Notes under the pieces: model-generated
What the model saw: only the letters and a program-made list of their open reading frames with translations
The model's database searches: none
What the model was told of the DNA's origin: nothing
Translations under genes and position numbers: made by a program
Shown: positions 8,207 to 17,705 of the stretch, in pieces
How positions within the stretch are numbered: the first letter of the stretch is position 1
Layout: every line of letters starts with the position of its first letter
DNA from: Parabacteroides acidifaciens
GTDB lineage: Bacteria; Bacteroidota; Bacteroidia; Bacteroidales; Tannerellaceae
Assembly: GCF_003363715.1 (NCBI RefSeq)
Contig: NZ_QREV01000008.1
Span: forward strand, 1-45,435
Length of the DNA: 45,435 bases
Direction: 5' to 3'

Positions 8207-9688
8207 TTAAACAGTTCTGTGCATTTCGTGTCCTTCCACATAGATGGCGCTGAACGGGCGTGCCGGACAGAGATTCTCGCAAGCTCCACAACCGATGCAA
8301 CGCTCCACGTTTATTATCGGAATTTTCGGAGAGTCGGATCTATCGGGATCGGAAGGAACCATTTGGATGGCCCCGGTAGGACAGTGACGGGCACAGTTGC
8401 CACAATCCACACCGTCTCTCAGCGGAATACAGTTTTTCTTTACCCATACGGCATGGCCGATCTGGACGGCCGATTTATCCTCGACCGTTAACGGATGGAT
8501 GGCTCCGGCCGGACAAACTTCGGAGCATTTTGTACATTCGGGACGGCAATAGCCACGCTCGTAAGACATTTCGGGCTGCATCAGTTTCATTAAATCGGTA
8601 GAGGGGCGGAGCACTCCGTTGGGACATGCCGATATGCACAGTTGGCAGGCGGTGCAATGCTGTGTCAGGTTGCGTGCACTGAATGAACCCGGAGGTGTCA
8701 GCGGGGTAGTACGGTTGGGGATTAGCTTGTCTTCTATCTTTGCCAATCCGCCGTCCACGTTTTTCTCCTGTGCTTTCAGGGCAGAAGTCGTTGCCAGCAC
8801 AGTTGTCGTTGTGAGAAAGCTACGGCGGGTATTGTCTATTTTCTCATTTGATGCCGGTGTCGCATCCTTGCCGGAAGGATGGGTATAGCTGATGGCCCCC
8901 TTATGGCATTTGCCGATACAGTCCATACATGCCACACACCGGCTGTAGTCTATCTTGTGCTCTTTCACATCGATGCACGCCGATTTGCAATTGCGGGCAC
9001 AAAGGTTGCAGTTTACACATTTGGAGGTATCGATCACCGGCTTCAGCCACGCATATTTAGCGAGAAAGCCAAGTACGGTACCCACCGGACAAATGGTATT
9101 GCAATAAGTACGCCCGCCACGCCATGCCAGGATGGCGATGATTATAAAAGTGAAGGCGGCAATGATAAAAGTAGAAAGGCTTTTCATCCAGACATCCACC
9201 GAATAGAAGGCATAATTGCCGGCGCGTTCCGACAGATAAGCAAGCCCGTTGTTACTCCATTGCCACAACGGCTGAAACAGGTTGTTTGCCATCCGTCCGT
9301 AAGAACTGTAGGGAGCAAGCAACGCGACAAGCGAGCCTATTCCGGCGATAAGTGCCACGATAAAAAGTCCCAGCACACCGTAGCGCAACCAATTTAAAGC
9401 TTTAGAATAACCGTAGCGGTTCTTTTTCCGCTTCTTGCCCAACCATGCCACTGCGTCTTGAAATACCCCCAAAGGGCAAATGACAGAACAGTAGATACGG
9501 CCGAAAACTAATGTCAGGAGAATGAGCAACACCACGGCTCCTATGTTTAAAGCCAGTACTGCCGGCAGGAACTGAATTTTTGCCATCCATCTGAACCAGG
9601 CATGCGCCGTCCCTGTGAAATCAAGGAACAGGAGTGTCACCAGGGTGAAAAACAGAATGGCGAGAGTTAGTCTGATTTTTCGTAACAT
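8207..9688 (-). CDS. Membrane polyferredoxin, NapH-like with fused ferredoxin domain
   Basis: A 493-residue iron-sulphur membrane protein. The first 215 residues contain about five hydrophobic segments and the NapH-type CSVICPLG and CNTICPVG motifs. CVNCNLCARNC and CVACMDCIGKC then give two 4Fe-4S sites. At about residue 286 a second twin-arginine-like stretch, NTRRSFLTTTTVLATTSAL, appears in mid-chain, followed by four more cysteine clusters (CTACQLCISACP, CTKCSEVCP, CGNCARHCP, CIGCGACENLCP). The layout looks like a NapH-like protein fused to a NapG-like exported ferredoxin. It heads the redox operon and likely carries electrons across or along the inner membrane to the exported reductase. 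A -7 promoter element lies just upstream. Confidence 0.9.
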   Translation of the reverse strand: MLRKIRLTLAILFFTLVTLLFLDFTGTAHAWFRWMAKIQFLPAVLALNIGAVVLLILLTLVFGRIYCSVICPLGVFQDAVAWLGKKRKKNRYGYSKALNWLRYGVLGLFIVALIAGIGSLVALLAPYSSYGRMANNLFQPLWQWSNNGLAYLSERAGNYAFYSVDVWMKSLSTFIIAAFTFIIIAILAWRGGRTYCNTICPVGTVLGFLAKYAWLKPVIDTSKCVNCNLCARNCKSACIDVKEHKIDYSRCVACMDCIGKCHKGAISYTHPSGKDATPASNEKIDNTRRSFLTTTTVLATTSALKAQEKNVDGGLAKIEDKLIPNRTTPLTPPGSFSARNLTQHCTACQLCISACPNGVLRPSTDLMKLMQPEMSYERGYCRPECTKCSEVCPAGAIHPLTVEDKSAVQIGHAVWVKKNCIPLRDGVDCGNCARHCPTGAIQMVPSDPDRSDSPKIPIINVERCIGCGACENLCPARPFSAIYVEGHEMHRTV

Positions 9689-9725
9689 AATCTATTTTCT
9701 ATAAGTTGTTGTCTTTTATTTTTTG

Positions 9726-9733
9726 CAAAAATA
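9726..9733 (-). promoter_or_regulatory. -7 promoter element of the redox operon
   Basis: The minus strand reads TATTTTTG, matching TAnnTTTG, about 38 bases before the polyferredoxin ATG. The remaining bases to 9906 hold no gene I can support. Confidence 0.5.
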
Positions 9734-9906
9734 GAGTATGCCAAACAGATAGAAGATAGATAAATTACGGTTACATTTACCATTATTGCGGATTCTTACC
9801 TCCTATGAAGAATATTGGCATGGCGCACCAGCTATTCTCCATCGGAATATCGGGAAGCCCTATGTGTAATGGCAAAAAGAATTGACAGTTCGCCGCCGCC
9901 TTTGGA

Positions 9907-11525
9907 TTAGCCTATGAGATCAATATATTCCCACTTTTGTCCTCCGGCATGCTTATTCTTTGGTTTTTTACAGCAACATAGGCAGATTGCCGAGCTGCTT
10001 ATATTATATTTTTCAGCAGCTTCTTTAAGTGTATCGAATATCTCTCCGGTATTGATGCACCTTATCTTTCTACTCCTTTTTCGTATTGTATTCTTTAGTT
10101 TGCAGCTTTTACAACCTTGTCCTTTCAATAAATTTCCTGGATACGACTGCCAGACCTTATTGCATTCGCTACATTGTACTAATATAGGTTCACGCCTGCA
10201 TACATATGTTCCCAGGATTTTAATTGTAGGTGACAACTTTGCGATTTCCGCGACAAAATCACCATGGGTCCTTCGTGCCTTATTGGAACACTTAGGACAA
10301 CCTGTTCTGCCAGATTTTGCTAAAAGATGATACGGTTGAGTAGACCATATATAGTCACATACTTTACATTTTATTGTTATATTAGTGCTATTGTTGATAT
10401 ACCCTGTCAGAGGTATCATATTGGGTTGTAATAAGTTTAATCTTTCAATGAATTTATTATTCGTTATTTTTAAAGTGCCTGCACATTTAGGACATCCTGA
10501 ACCTAAACGTAAAGACGTCGGTACCACATACCATTCATGGTTGCAGGTTTTACATCGTGCTTTAATTTTATCATTAGCTCCTGTAAAATCACCAATGATT
10601 TCAATTTTATCGTTTATTTTAGATAGTTCTTCTTTAAATTCATCTGTTGTCATCCGCCTTGAATCGATTTGAGCATTCCTTTTAATTTCTTCCCATTCAT
10701 TTATATCAAGGTTTGAATCTAAGCCAAATTCAGAGAGGATGGCTTTTGTCATTTCAATCAGTTTATTGGTATTTCGGCGGGAGGTAAGATCACAATGTGT
10801 CACAAGGCAATTATCAAAAGGAGCTGTTGTTTCATCATAGTGATCATATATGGTAATAAGTCTGATCCCTTTATCCTTACACAACAGATGCTTTTTCCAG
10901 TCTTTTGCTACCAGATTTTTATGCCAGTACCATGAACCGGGTTCTATGGCTGCTTTCAATTCTGGTATATATATGTCTAATTCAACTCCTATAGTGTTTT
11001 TTCTCTTGATATTACTTTAGATTTGTTTAGAATGTGGGTAAATGTGTGGTATATGAACTGCTCTAAAAAGGAGGTACATGCCCTGTGGCAATTTGGACAG
11101 CCACGTTTACTCAAAACATCATGAGGTGATATTTTGTATTCATATCCGCAGGCATTACAGTGGAGTGGCATTAGTGTATGATTATTTATATATATTCCAT
11201 CCCCCTTCACAACAAGATTCGAATCGATTTTATGAAGACGTTCTAAAAAGATTTCCATTGATAGGCGTTGAGATTCTCCCCGGCGGGATCGCCCACATTC
11301 CGGACATCCCCTGCCGCTAAGAATATGTGCAGGGGTTATATCACATTCATGTCCACATTTCAAAAATCTGAACTTGGCTTTTTCAAGTGCTTTCACATAC
11401 TTACTGATTATAATAACATCATCTCTTTTGGATTTCAAATCTTCAACAAATTCTGCATGGGATTTCCGATTGGTCCCTCTATATTGGGGGCACCTATGTT
11501 CGTGTGTTAGCCTTTGTTTTGACAT
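9907..11525 (-). pseudogene. Frameshifted homing-endonuclease-like gene: zinc ribbons, Vsr-type nuclease, NUMOD-like tail
   Basis: Two minus-strand frames make one gene. The 5' part (11525-10989, start MSKQRLTHEH) has two zinc ribbons (FLKCGHECDI...GCPECG; LHCNACGYEY...GCPNC) and ends SFLEQFIYHTF...SREKTL. The 3' part (frame open from about 11000 to 9907) carries on with IGVELDIYIPELKAAIEPGS, then WYWHKN, KHLLCKDKGIRLITIYD, three more CxxC ribbons, and a tail CINTGEIFDTLKEAAEKYNI...GGQKW. The ELDIYIP/IEPGSWYWH/GIRLITIYD series is that of Vsr-like PD-(D/E)XK nucleases, and the tail resembles the NUMOD1 DNA-binding module of homing endonucleases. Adding one A to the run of six at about 11002-11007 would restore a single frame of about 540 residues. 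It is either broken or a homopolymer sequencing error. The gene is AT-rich and stands alone between two operons. Confidence 0.7.
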
Positions 11526-11585
11526 AAGAATATTTTTCGTAAAGATAATATTTTTGTAATTTCTGTAAAACTTCAATCAAAATTG

Positions 11586-11593
11586 TATCTTTG
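11586..11593 (+). promoter_or_regulatory. -7 promoter element of the GNAT gene
   Basis: TATCTTTG, a perfect TAnnTTTG, 35 bases before the ATG at 11628. It lies inside the longer open frame from 11583, which argues for the later start. Confidence 0.6.
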
Positions 11594-11627
11594 GTTGAGT
11601 TATAAAAACTATAAGAAAGAAGTAACG

Positions 11628-12386
11628 ATGATTGATTTTGTTAACTTGACAGCAGAAAACCTTGCCGATGAGCATTTATGTTGCATTATCCGCAGTAAAA
11701 AGCCCCATCCAGGAGTGGAGGCAAAACGGCAATGGCTCTCTGAGCGGTTGGGGGAAGGCCATGTTTTTAGAAAGTTGAATGAGAAGGCTGTGGTTTTTAT
11801 TGAATATGCTCCTCTTGAAACAGCTTGGGTTCCCATAACCGGTGACAACTATTATTATATATATTGCTTATGGGTTTCCGGTAACTATAAAGGAAAAGGG
11901 TATGGAAAAGCTCTGATGGAGTATTGCTTAACTGATGCCAAAAAGAAGGGTAAGTCCGGCGTTTGTATGCTTGGTGCGAAAAAACAAAAATCATGGCTTT
12001 CTGATCAGTCTTTTGCTATGAAATTCGGTTTTGAGGTTGTCGATACCACCGAAAATGGGTATGAGTTGTTGGCGCTTTCCTTTGATGGGACAGTACCTCA
12101 ATTTGCAGGGAATGCGAAGAAACTAAGCATCGATAGCAAAATCTTGACTATTTATTATGATATGCAATGCCCCTATATTCATCAAAATGTAGAAATGATA
12201 AAACGGTATTGTGAGACGCATAAGATTCCAGTCGATTTAATAAAAGTGGATACATTGCGCAAGGCAAAAGAATTGCCTTGCGTTTTCAATAACTGGAGCG
12301 TATTCTATAAAGGTAAATTTGAAACAGTAAATTTGTTGGATGTCAGTTATCTGGAAAGAATATTGAAAAAGAGGGAAAAGCAATAA
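11628..12386 (+). CDS. GNAT acetyltransferase with YoaP-type C-terminal domain
   Basis: A 252-residue cytoplasmic protein from MIDFVNLTAENL. Residues about 20-150 are a GNAT domain; VSGNYKGKGYGKALMEYC is the acetyl-CoA pyrophosphate-binding motif A (Q/RxxGxG/A). The C-terminal part begins ILTIYYDMQCPY and looks thioredoxin-like, ending in a segment (VFNNWSVFYKGKFETVNLL) that fits the YoaP domain found after GNAT domains. The substrate is unknown. I chose the ATG at 11628 because a -7 promoter element lies just upstream and overlaps any earlier start. The stop is only seven bases from the convergent TolC gene, with no room for a shared hairpin. Confidence 0.8.
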   Translation: MIDFVNLTAENLADEHLCCIIRSKKPHPGVEAKRQWLSERLGEGHVFRKLNEKAVVFIEYAPLETAWVPITGDNYYYIYCLWVSGNYKGKGYGKALMEYCLTDAKKKGKSGVCMLGAKKQKSWLSDQSFAMKFGFEVVDTTENGYELLALSFDGTVPQFAGNAKKLSIDSKILTIYYDMQCPYIHQNVEMIKRYCETHKIPVDLIKVDTLRKAKELPCVFNNWSVFYKGKFETVNLLDVSYLERILKKREKQ

Positions 12387-12393
12387 TAGAATT

Positions 12394-13467
12394 CTAAAAT
12401 TCCACATCCCAGATCCCGCAGGTCTTTTCCAGTTCGATCAGCGCGGAGGCATATCCAAAATTATACCATGCCTGGCTGATTTCGGTCCGGACTTGGAGCG
12501 CTAAGTCCCTTTTCCTGATATTCGATTGCTCGATACGAAACTTAGCTGCTTTTACCGCTCCTTTATTGATGTTGGAGAATTTCAGCGGAATGCTGATCCC
12601 GCCGGTCAGGGAGCGGGAAGGAGGAAGGAAGCCGTTCCAGTCCCTCTCGTATGAAAGCGACAGACCGATATCCGGCCGTCTCTCGGCACGGGTCAGTTTG
12701 TATTCATTCGTACTGATCTCGATTCCCTTTTCCGAAGCAAGCAGGTCGATGCGCTTTTCCAGTCCCTCTTTTATCAGTGTGGAAAGATCGAACTCCCGTT
12801 CCAGCATCTCCCATGTCCCGGCCGGCACGGTCAGTGTATCGGTCGTTGCTCCCATATTTTGGTTCAGTACGGCCAAGGCAGACTTGTATGTCGCCTCCTG
12901 TTCATAGACTTCGTTAAGCAAAGCCGAGGCTTCGAGCCTCGACTGCCGTACATCGTTTTCGGTTATCTCGCCCGATAGGAAGCGCAGGCTGTCCGAATGG
13001 CTTAACTGCCGCATATATTCGTAGGAATCTGTTTTTACGTGCAACAGTTCCCTTTGCAGAATGGCTTCCAGGAAAAGATTAGCCGATTCGGCCCTTAATT
13101 CCTGGAAATAATATTCAAGCGACAGTTTTTCATATTCCGCCATGCTGCGCGCTAACTTCACCCGCGCTCTGCGTTTATTGCCAAGTTCCAGGGAATAGCC
13201 TAACCCTAAGGAAAATGTTTCATCGGCCGCTTCAAACTCCAGGTCAGGGTCGGGGAGAACCTTTTGGGCGATAATTTCCGCCTGTGCGATGTCGACATTA
13301 AGCTGCTCGGCCAGGTAATTGAGGTTGTTTTTGCCGACACGCGTCAGATACTCCCGGAAATTCAGTTCTTTCGACGGTACAGTTCCGATGGTTTGAGCGG
13401 AAACTTCATTATATGTCATATATATAAGAAAGATGATGAGGATCTTATATCGTTTCATTTTCTTCAT
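12394..13467 (-). CDS. TolC-family outer-membrane efflux protein, internally shortened
   Basis: The outer-membrane channel partner of the adjacent metal RND pump, 357 residues with a signal peptide ending near EVSAQ. The first half has the usual coiled-coil hairpin: AESANLFLEAILQ, then about 58 residues, then YKSALAVLNQNMG. In the second half the equivalent helices are joined directly: EISQAWYNF runs straight into GYASALIELEKTCG. Relatives are normally about 410-420 residues and have a 'SYKRGETSLLEVLNAQRTYNE'-like segment there. I infer an in-frame deletion of about 55 residues removing most of one hairpin; the ends of the protein (CGIWDVEF) are intact. The start overlaps the end of the pump gene; the second Met (13458) is an alternative. 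The channel is probably impaired. Confidence 0.8.
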   Translation of the reverse strand: MKKMKRYKILIIFLIYMTYNEVSAQTIGTVPSKELNFREYLTRVGKNNLNYLAEQLNVDIAQAEIIAQKVLPDPDLEFEAADETFSLGLGYSLELGNKRRARVKLARSMAEYEKLSLEYYFQELRAESANLFLEAILQRELLHVKTDSYEYMRQLSHSDSLRFLSGEITENDVRQSRLEASALLNEVYEQEATYKSALAVLNQNMGATTDTLTVPAGTWEMLEREFDLSTLIKEGLEKRIDLLASEKGIEISTNEYKLTRAERRPDIGLSLSYERDWNGFLPPSRSLTGGISIPLKFSNINKGAVKAAKFRIEQSNIRKRDLALQVRTEISQAWYNFGYASALIELEKTCGIWDVEF

Positions 13468-16400
13468 GGCTATTTGTTATTAAATTTCTTTTTTCAATCA
13501 GATAATAAAAGGTCGGAAGCACAAACATCGAGATCAGTGTCGAGAACATCAGTCCGTAGACGATTACCGTTGCCAACGGACGTTGTACATCACTCCCGAT
13601 ACCCGTTGCCAACGATGCTGGTAGCAACCCGAGGATTGTCGTGACAGACGTCATCAGAATCGGACGAAAGCGGTGTCGCGTCCCTTGGCAAACGGATTCG
13701 TATAACGGCATTCCCGCCTTGCGCAACCCGTTGATGTGCGACACCATGATAATACCGTTCTGTATCGAGAGCCCGAACATCGCGATGAAACCTACGGCGG
13801 AAGAGACATTGAGCGTCATGCCCCGCAAGTTGAGTGCCAACATCCCACCGAAAAGCGCTAAGGGGACGATACCTAACACCAGCGTAGCCTGCCGGAACTT
13901 CCCGAATGTGCTATAAAGAAGTATGAACATCAGCATCAGCGTGAGCGGGATAATAATAGCTAAGCGCGAATAGGCCCTGTTCTGGTTTTCAAACTGTCCG
14001 CCCCATTTGATCGTGTATTTGTCCTTGTCGTATTGCACCTTTTCCGCTATCCTGCTCTGTGCCTCTTTCAGGAATGAAGCTAAGTCGCGCCCGCGCAGGT
14101 TGAGCTTGACGGTGAGGTGGCGCCGGTTCATCTCGCGCGTGATCGTGCTTTCGCCCGTGCTGAGCCGTACTTCGGCAACTTGCGAGAGGGGAATTTTCGC
14201 ACCTGTTTGGGAGGTTAGCATCAGGCCGGCAATCTTCTCCGGCGTGTCGCGCGTTTCTTCCTTATATTTGCAGGTGATGTCGTATTGGCGATCGCCCTGA
14301 TAGAGTTGTGCGACTGCTTTCCCGCCGATAGCCACTTCGACCAGGTCCGAAACATCCGAGACATTCAGTCCGTAGCGGGCGATTGCGTCCCGGTTCATCA
14401 TAATCTGCAACTGGGGCAGGGGCGGTTCCTGATCGATGTCTAAATCGACCGCGCCGTCGACTTCTCTCAACACATTCATTACTTCCTCGGCAATCCTTCG
14501 TGTCTCGCGCGGTTCATTCCCATACACCTTGACAACAAGTTCGCTGTGCGCTCCGGCGATTTTATCCATCACGCCGTCGATCATCGGCTGGCTGAAGCCT
14601 ACGCGGAATCCGGGCAATGTTTCATATTCTTTCGCTAACTCTTCAATCAAATCGTTCTTCGTTTTTCCTCTTGACCATTCGTTATAAGGCCTGATACCTA
14701 CCGACACCTCGAAATGCGAGGGCGTGAAGGGGTCCGTCCCGTCATCGTTTCGTCCTGCCTGCACGGCGATGTAGGTCACTTCGGGATATTTCATCGTGCG
14801 GGCCCGGAGCGTGTCGGACATCTCCCTCGATTTCTCAACCGACAGTCCTGGCGGCAGGTTCACTTGCAACCAGATAGAACCTTCGTCGAGCGTCGGAAGG
14901 AAATCCTTTCCGACTGTGATGCTCAATACGATTCCGGCAATAAGGATCACTGCTACGGGTACAAAAATCCGGCGCGGCCTGTCCAGTATCTTTTCCACTA
15001 CGGCGGCATATCTATCCCTTAGCTTTTCCAGCCATCTGTTCTTATAAATCCGGCGCGGCTTGCGATAGATCGCGTAGGCAATGCCCGGTATCAACAGTAG
15101 TGCAACCAATAGTGCGCCTATCATGGCATAACTCATTGTGAAAGCCATCGGCGTGAACAGTTTCCGTTCGACCCGTTCGAAGGCAAAGAGCGGAAGATAG
15201 GCGGTGATGATGATAACTGTCGAAAACAAGATCGGTTTTCCAACCTCCTTTGCCCGCCGGGCGATACTCGTTTCCTCGATATATTCGCCCGCATGATCCT
15301 CCCGTTTTTTGAGAATCGTCTCCATCATTACGATCGCCCCGTCCACGATAATCCCGAAATCGATTGCCCCCAACGATAGCAAATTTGCCGGAATGTCCGT
15401 CATCTTCATCAGGATAAAAGCGATCAGCAAAGCTACCGGAATAGTCACCGAAACCAGTAGTGCCCCACGCCAGTTGCCAAGAAACACAATCAGCACCAAC
15501 ACGACCAGCGCCATTCCCATCATCAGCGTATGCGACACTGTACTGAGCGTTGTCTCCACCAGGCTTGTGCGGTCGAGGAAGGTGTGAATCCGCACACCTT
15601 CCGGGAGCGTCTCGTTGTTCAGTTCTTCTACCGCCGCATGTACCTCAGCCAGCACTTCCGACGGATTCTCGTGCTTCAGCAACAACACGATTCCTTCAAG
15701 ACTCTCGCTGTATTCACGGCTCCGGTCGCTGTAACCGAAAACTCCCTTTCTTTCGAGGTTCCCATACCGGAGTGTACCGATATCGTTAAGGAAAATAGGG
15801 ACGCCGCCTTCCGAACTTACAACAATCTTTCCCAGATCGTCCAATCCCTCTATCAGTCCGATGCCACGTACCACATAGCCCAGGTCACCCCGGTTCAGGA
15901 CACTTCCCCCCACGTTGGCATTATTGTTTTCAATCGCTTCGATCACCTGTGCGAGCGACAAATCGTATTGTTCCAGCTTCCGCGGGTCGACTTCCACCTG
16001 GAATTGTGTCGTGATGCCGCCGAAGTTGGTCACGTCCGCCACGCCCGATACCTCTTTGATACGCGGGATAACCACCCAGTTCTGAAGGTCCGTCAGTTCG
16101 CGTAGCGAGTGGTTGTCGCTCTCTATCAGATAGCGGTAAATTTCGCCGATCGGCGATGTCAGCGGGTCCAGTCCCGGCACGGCGCCGTAAGGGAGTTCTA
16201 TCTCGTTCAGCCTTTCCTGTACCCGCTGCCGGCTCCAGTAGTCCTCGGTCCCGTCTTTAAAGACAATGGTAATCATTGAAAGCCCGAAGGTGCTTTTGCT
16301 GCGCATCACGTGCATGCCGGGTAACCCGTTGATGACGCGTTCCAGGGGAATGGTAATCTGTTGTTCCACTTCTTCGGCTGCCAATCCGGGTACTTGTGTC

Positions 16401-16549
16401 ACTACCTGCGACGTTACGTCGGCGATATCCGGATAAGCCTCGATGGACAACTGCTTCCAGGAATAGTAGCCGAACACGCACAGCATCAGAAACAGGCAGA
16501 GCATCACCCAGCGTTTCCGTATAACGGTCAACATCATATCTTTTTTCAT
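13445..16549 (-). CDS. CusA/CzcA-family heavy-metal efflux RND pump
   Basis: The inner-membrane proton-driven pump of a tripartite metal exporter, 1034 residues, the normal length for the family. The N-terminus has one membrane span followed by YPDIADVTSQVVTQVPGLAA, typical of the HME-RND group. TM4 contains LLSLGAIDFGIIVDGAIVMM with the acidic residues needed for proton relay, and GFIAMFGLSIQNGIIMVSHI is the second conserved span. The metal (Cu, Ag, Zn, Co, Cd) cannot be assigned by eye. It is the middle gene of a three-gene operon: adaptor stop and pump start are seven bases apart, and the TolC gene overlaps its 3' end. Confidence 0.92.
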   Translation of the reverse strand: MKKDMMLTVIRKRWVMLCLFLMLCVFGYYSWKQLSIEAYPDIADVTSQVVTQVPGLAAEEVEQQITIPLERVINGLPGMHVMRSKSTFGLSMITIVFKDGTEDYWSRQRVQERLNEIELPYGAVPGLDPLTSPIGEIYRYLIESDNHSLRELTDLQNWVVIPRIKEVSGVADVTNFGGITTQFQVEVDPRKLEQYDLSLAQVIEAIENNNANVGGSVLNRGDLGYVVRGIGLIEGLDDLGKIVVSSEGGVPIFLNDIGTLRYGNLERKGVFGYSDRSREYSESLEGIVLLLKHENPSEVLAEVHAAVEELNNETLPEGVRIHTFLDRTSLVETTLSTVSHTLMMGMALVVLVLIVFLGNWRGALLVSVTIPVALLIAFILMKMTDIPANLLSLGAIDFGIIVDGAIVMMETILKKREDHAGEYIEETSIARRAKEVGKPILFSTVIIITAYLPLFAFERVERKLFTPMAFTMSYAMIGALLVALLLIPGIAYAIYRKPRRIYKNRWLEKLRDRYAAVVEKILDRPRRIFVPVAVILIAGIVLSITVGKDFLPTLDEGSIWLQVNLPPGLSVEKSREMSDTLRARTMKYPEVTYIAVQAGRNDDGTDPFTPSHFEVSVGIRPYNEWSRGKTKNDLIEELAKEYETLPGFRVGFSQPMIDGVMDKIAGAHSELVVKVYGNEPRETRRIAEEVMNVLREVDGAVDLDIDQEPPLPQLQIMMNRDAIARYGLNVSDVSDLVEVAIGGKAVAQLYQGDRQYDITCKYKEETRDTPEKIAGLMLTSQTGAKIPLSQVAEVRLSTGESTITREMNRRHLTVKLNLRGRDLASFLKEAQSRIAEKVQYDKDKYTIKWGGQFENQNRAYSRLAIIIPLTLMLMFILLYSTFGKFRQATLVLGIVPLALFGGMLALNLRGMTLNVSSAVGFIAMFGLSIQNGIIMVSHINGLRKAGMPLYESVCQGTRHRFRPILMTSVTTILGLLPASLATGIGSDVQRPLATVIVYGLMFSTLISMFVLPTFYYLIEKRNLITNSHEENETI

Positions 16550-16555
16550 CGTATC

Positions 16556-17659
16556 TTATTTTAAGTAGTAACCACCTTCACTAATCACGCTCTCGCCTTC
16601 CTGTAGCCCGGAAGCTATTACTGCCAGCCCTTCTTTTACAATTTCCACTTCCACCGGCCTGCGCACATATCTGTTTTCCGCTGTCTGTACATATACATAG
16701 CTATCCTTTTCACCTTGTAGAAGCGCTTTTTCGGCAATATGAATCATTCCGGCCGGTTCGCTGATGAAATGCATGGTTGTGTACATCCCTAATTTCAGCA
16801 TTTCTTCCCGGTTATCGCATATCGACAGTACACGGATGGAGCGGGTGCTCTCGTCGACCGATTCTTCGACGTGAAAAACCGTTCCTTCGATATGCTTACC
16901 GGGAAAAGCGGATACTTCGATATCAAGTTTGTTTCCTTCCCGGATAAAACGGATATCCTTTTCTTTCACCTGTGCCGTAATCCAAACTTTCGATAGGTCG
17001 GCAACTACTGCAATCGGTTCGGAGTCATCCTTTAGGTATTGTCCGGTGACGATGTTGTTCTGAATCACATTTCCGGTGATAGGAGCGCGGACCATTAGAG
17101 GTTGTCCGAGTACCATCTTCTCCGGCTCGTCCACTTGGTAGACCCGTAGAGCGGCCAGGGCGTTCTCATATTCCTTCTCGGCTATAAGCAAGGTGTTTTC
17201 CGCCTCCTCCAGTTCTTTTTCCGAGCTCACACCATTTTCCGTCAGGTCTTTTTTACGACGGAAATCTTTCTGTGCCAGCTCGCGTGAGAGGTGGGCCTGG
17301 AAAAAATCTTTCTGTGCGGTGGTAAAATCGGGTGAACTGATTTCAAACAGCGGCGTTCCTTCCTGCACCTGTTGTCCCAAGCGGACATACGATTTCATTA
17401 CCCGGCCTGAGAAAGGCGGTGCGACGTAGGCGAACTGTGTCGGAATGGCTTGCACCGTTCCCGCTGTGACAACCTCTTTGGAATAGGGCATGAGTTGCAC
17501 CTCCGCAACTTTCAACTTCTCATTCAGTATCGGATTGGCGACAATAACCGTGTCGCCCCTGTGCTGATAGTTACCGCCCTCTTTTTCCTCCACACTCTTC
17601 TTACATCCCGCAAGAAGCAGCATCGCAAGCAAAATCAAATGTAGCATTCTCTTTTTCAT
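16556..17659 (-). CDS. RND periplasmic adaptor lipoprotein (CusB/CzcB-like)
   Basis: The membrane-fusion protein linking the pump to the outer-membrane channel, 367 residues from MKKRMLHLILLAMLLLAGCK. The LAGC lipobox predicts a lipoprotein. A biotinyl-lipoyl-like half motif (VAPPFSGRVMKSYVRLGQQV) comes before a coiled-coil hairpin (about 125-185), and the second half (VRAPITGNVIQNNIVTGQYL) follows it; a beta-barrel and a membrane-proximal domain end the protein. This is the standard adaptor order. It is the first gene of the efflux operon and has a -7 element and a phased TTAGA array upstream. I saw no cysteine/histidine-rich metal-binding N-terminus beyond the lipobox. Confidence 0.92.
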   Translation of the reverse strand: MKKRMLHLILLAMLLLAGCKKSVEEKEGGNYQHRGDTVIVANPILNEKLKVAEVQLMPYSKEVVTAGTVQAIPTQFAYVAPPFSGRVMKSYVRLGQQVQEGTPLFEISSPDFTTAQKDFFQAHLSRELAQKDFRRKKDLTENGVSSEKELEEAENTLLIAEKEYENALAALRVYQVDEPEKMVLGQPLMVRAPITGNVIQNNIVTGQYLKDDSEPIAVVADLSKVWITAQVKEKDIRFIREGNKLDIEVSAFPGKHIEGTVFHVEESVDESTRSIRVLSICDNREEMLKLGMYTTMHFISEPAGMIHIAEKALLQGEKDSYVYVQTAENRYVRRPVEVEIVKEGLAVIASGLQEGESVISEGGYYLK

Positions 17660-17705
17660 ATGCATAAACTTAAATGACAGTTAGTATTCATCCTGATTTC
17701 TGTCG

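Noticed and set aside
12387-12393. Terminator between GNAT and TolC genes
   Set aside because: Only seven bases separate the stops and the small GAATT/AATTC pairing is too weak.
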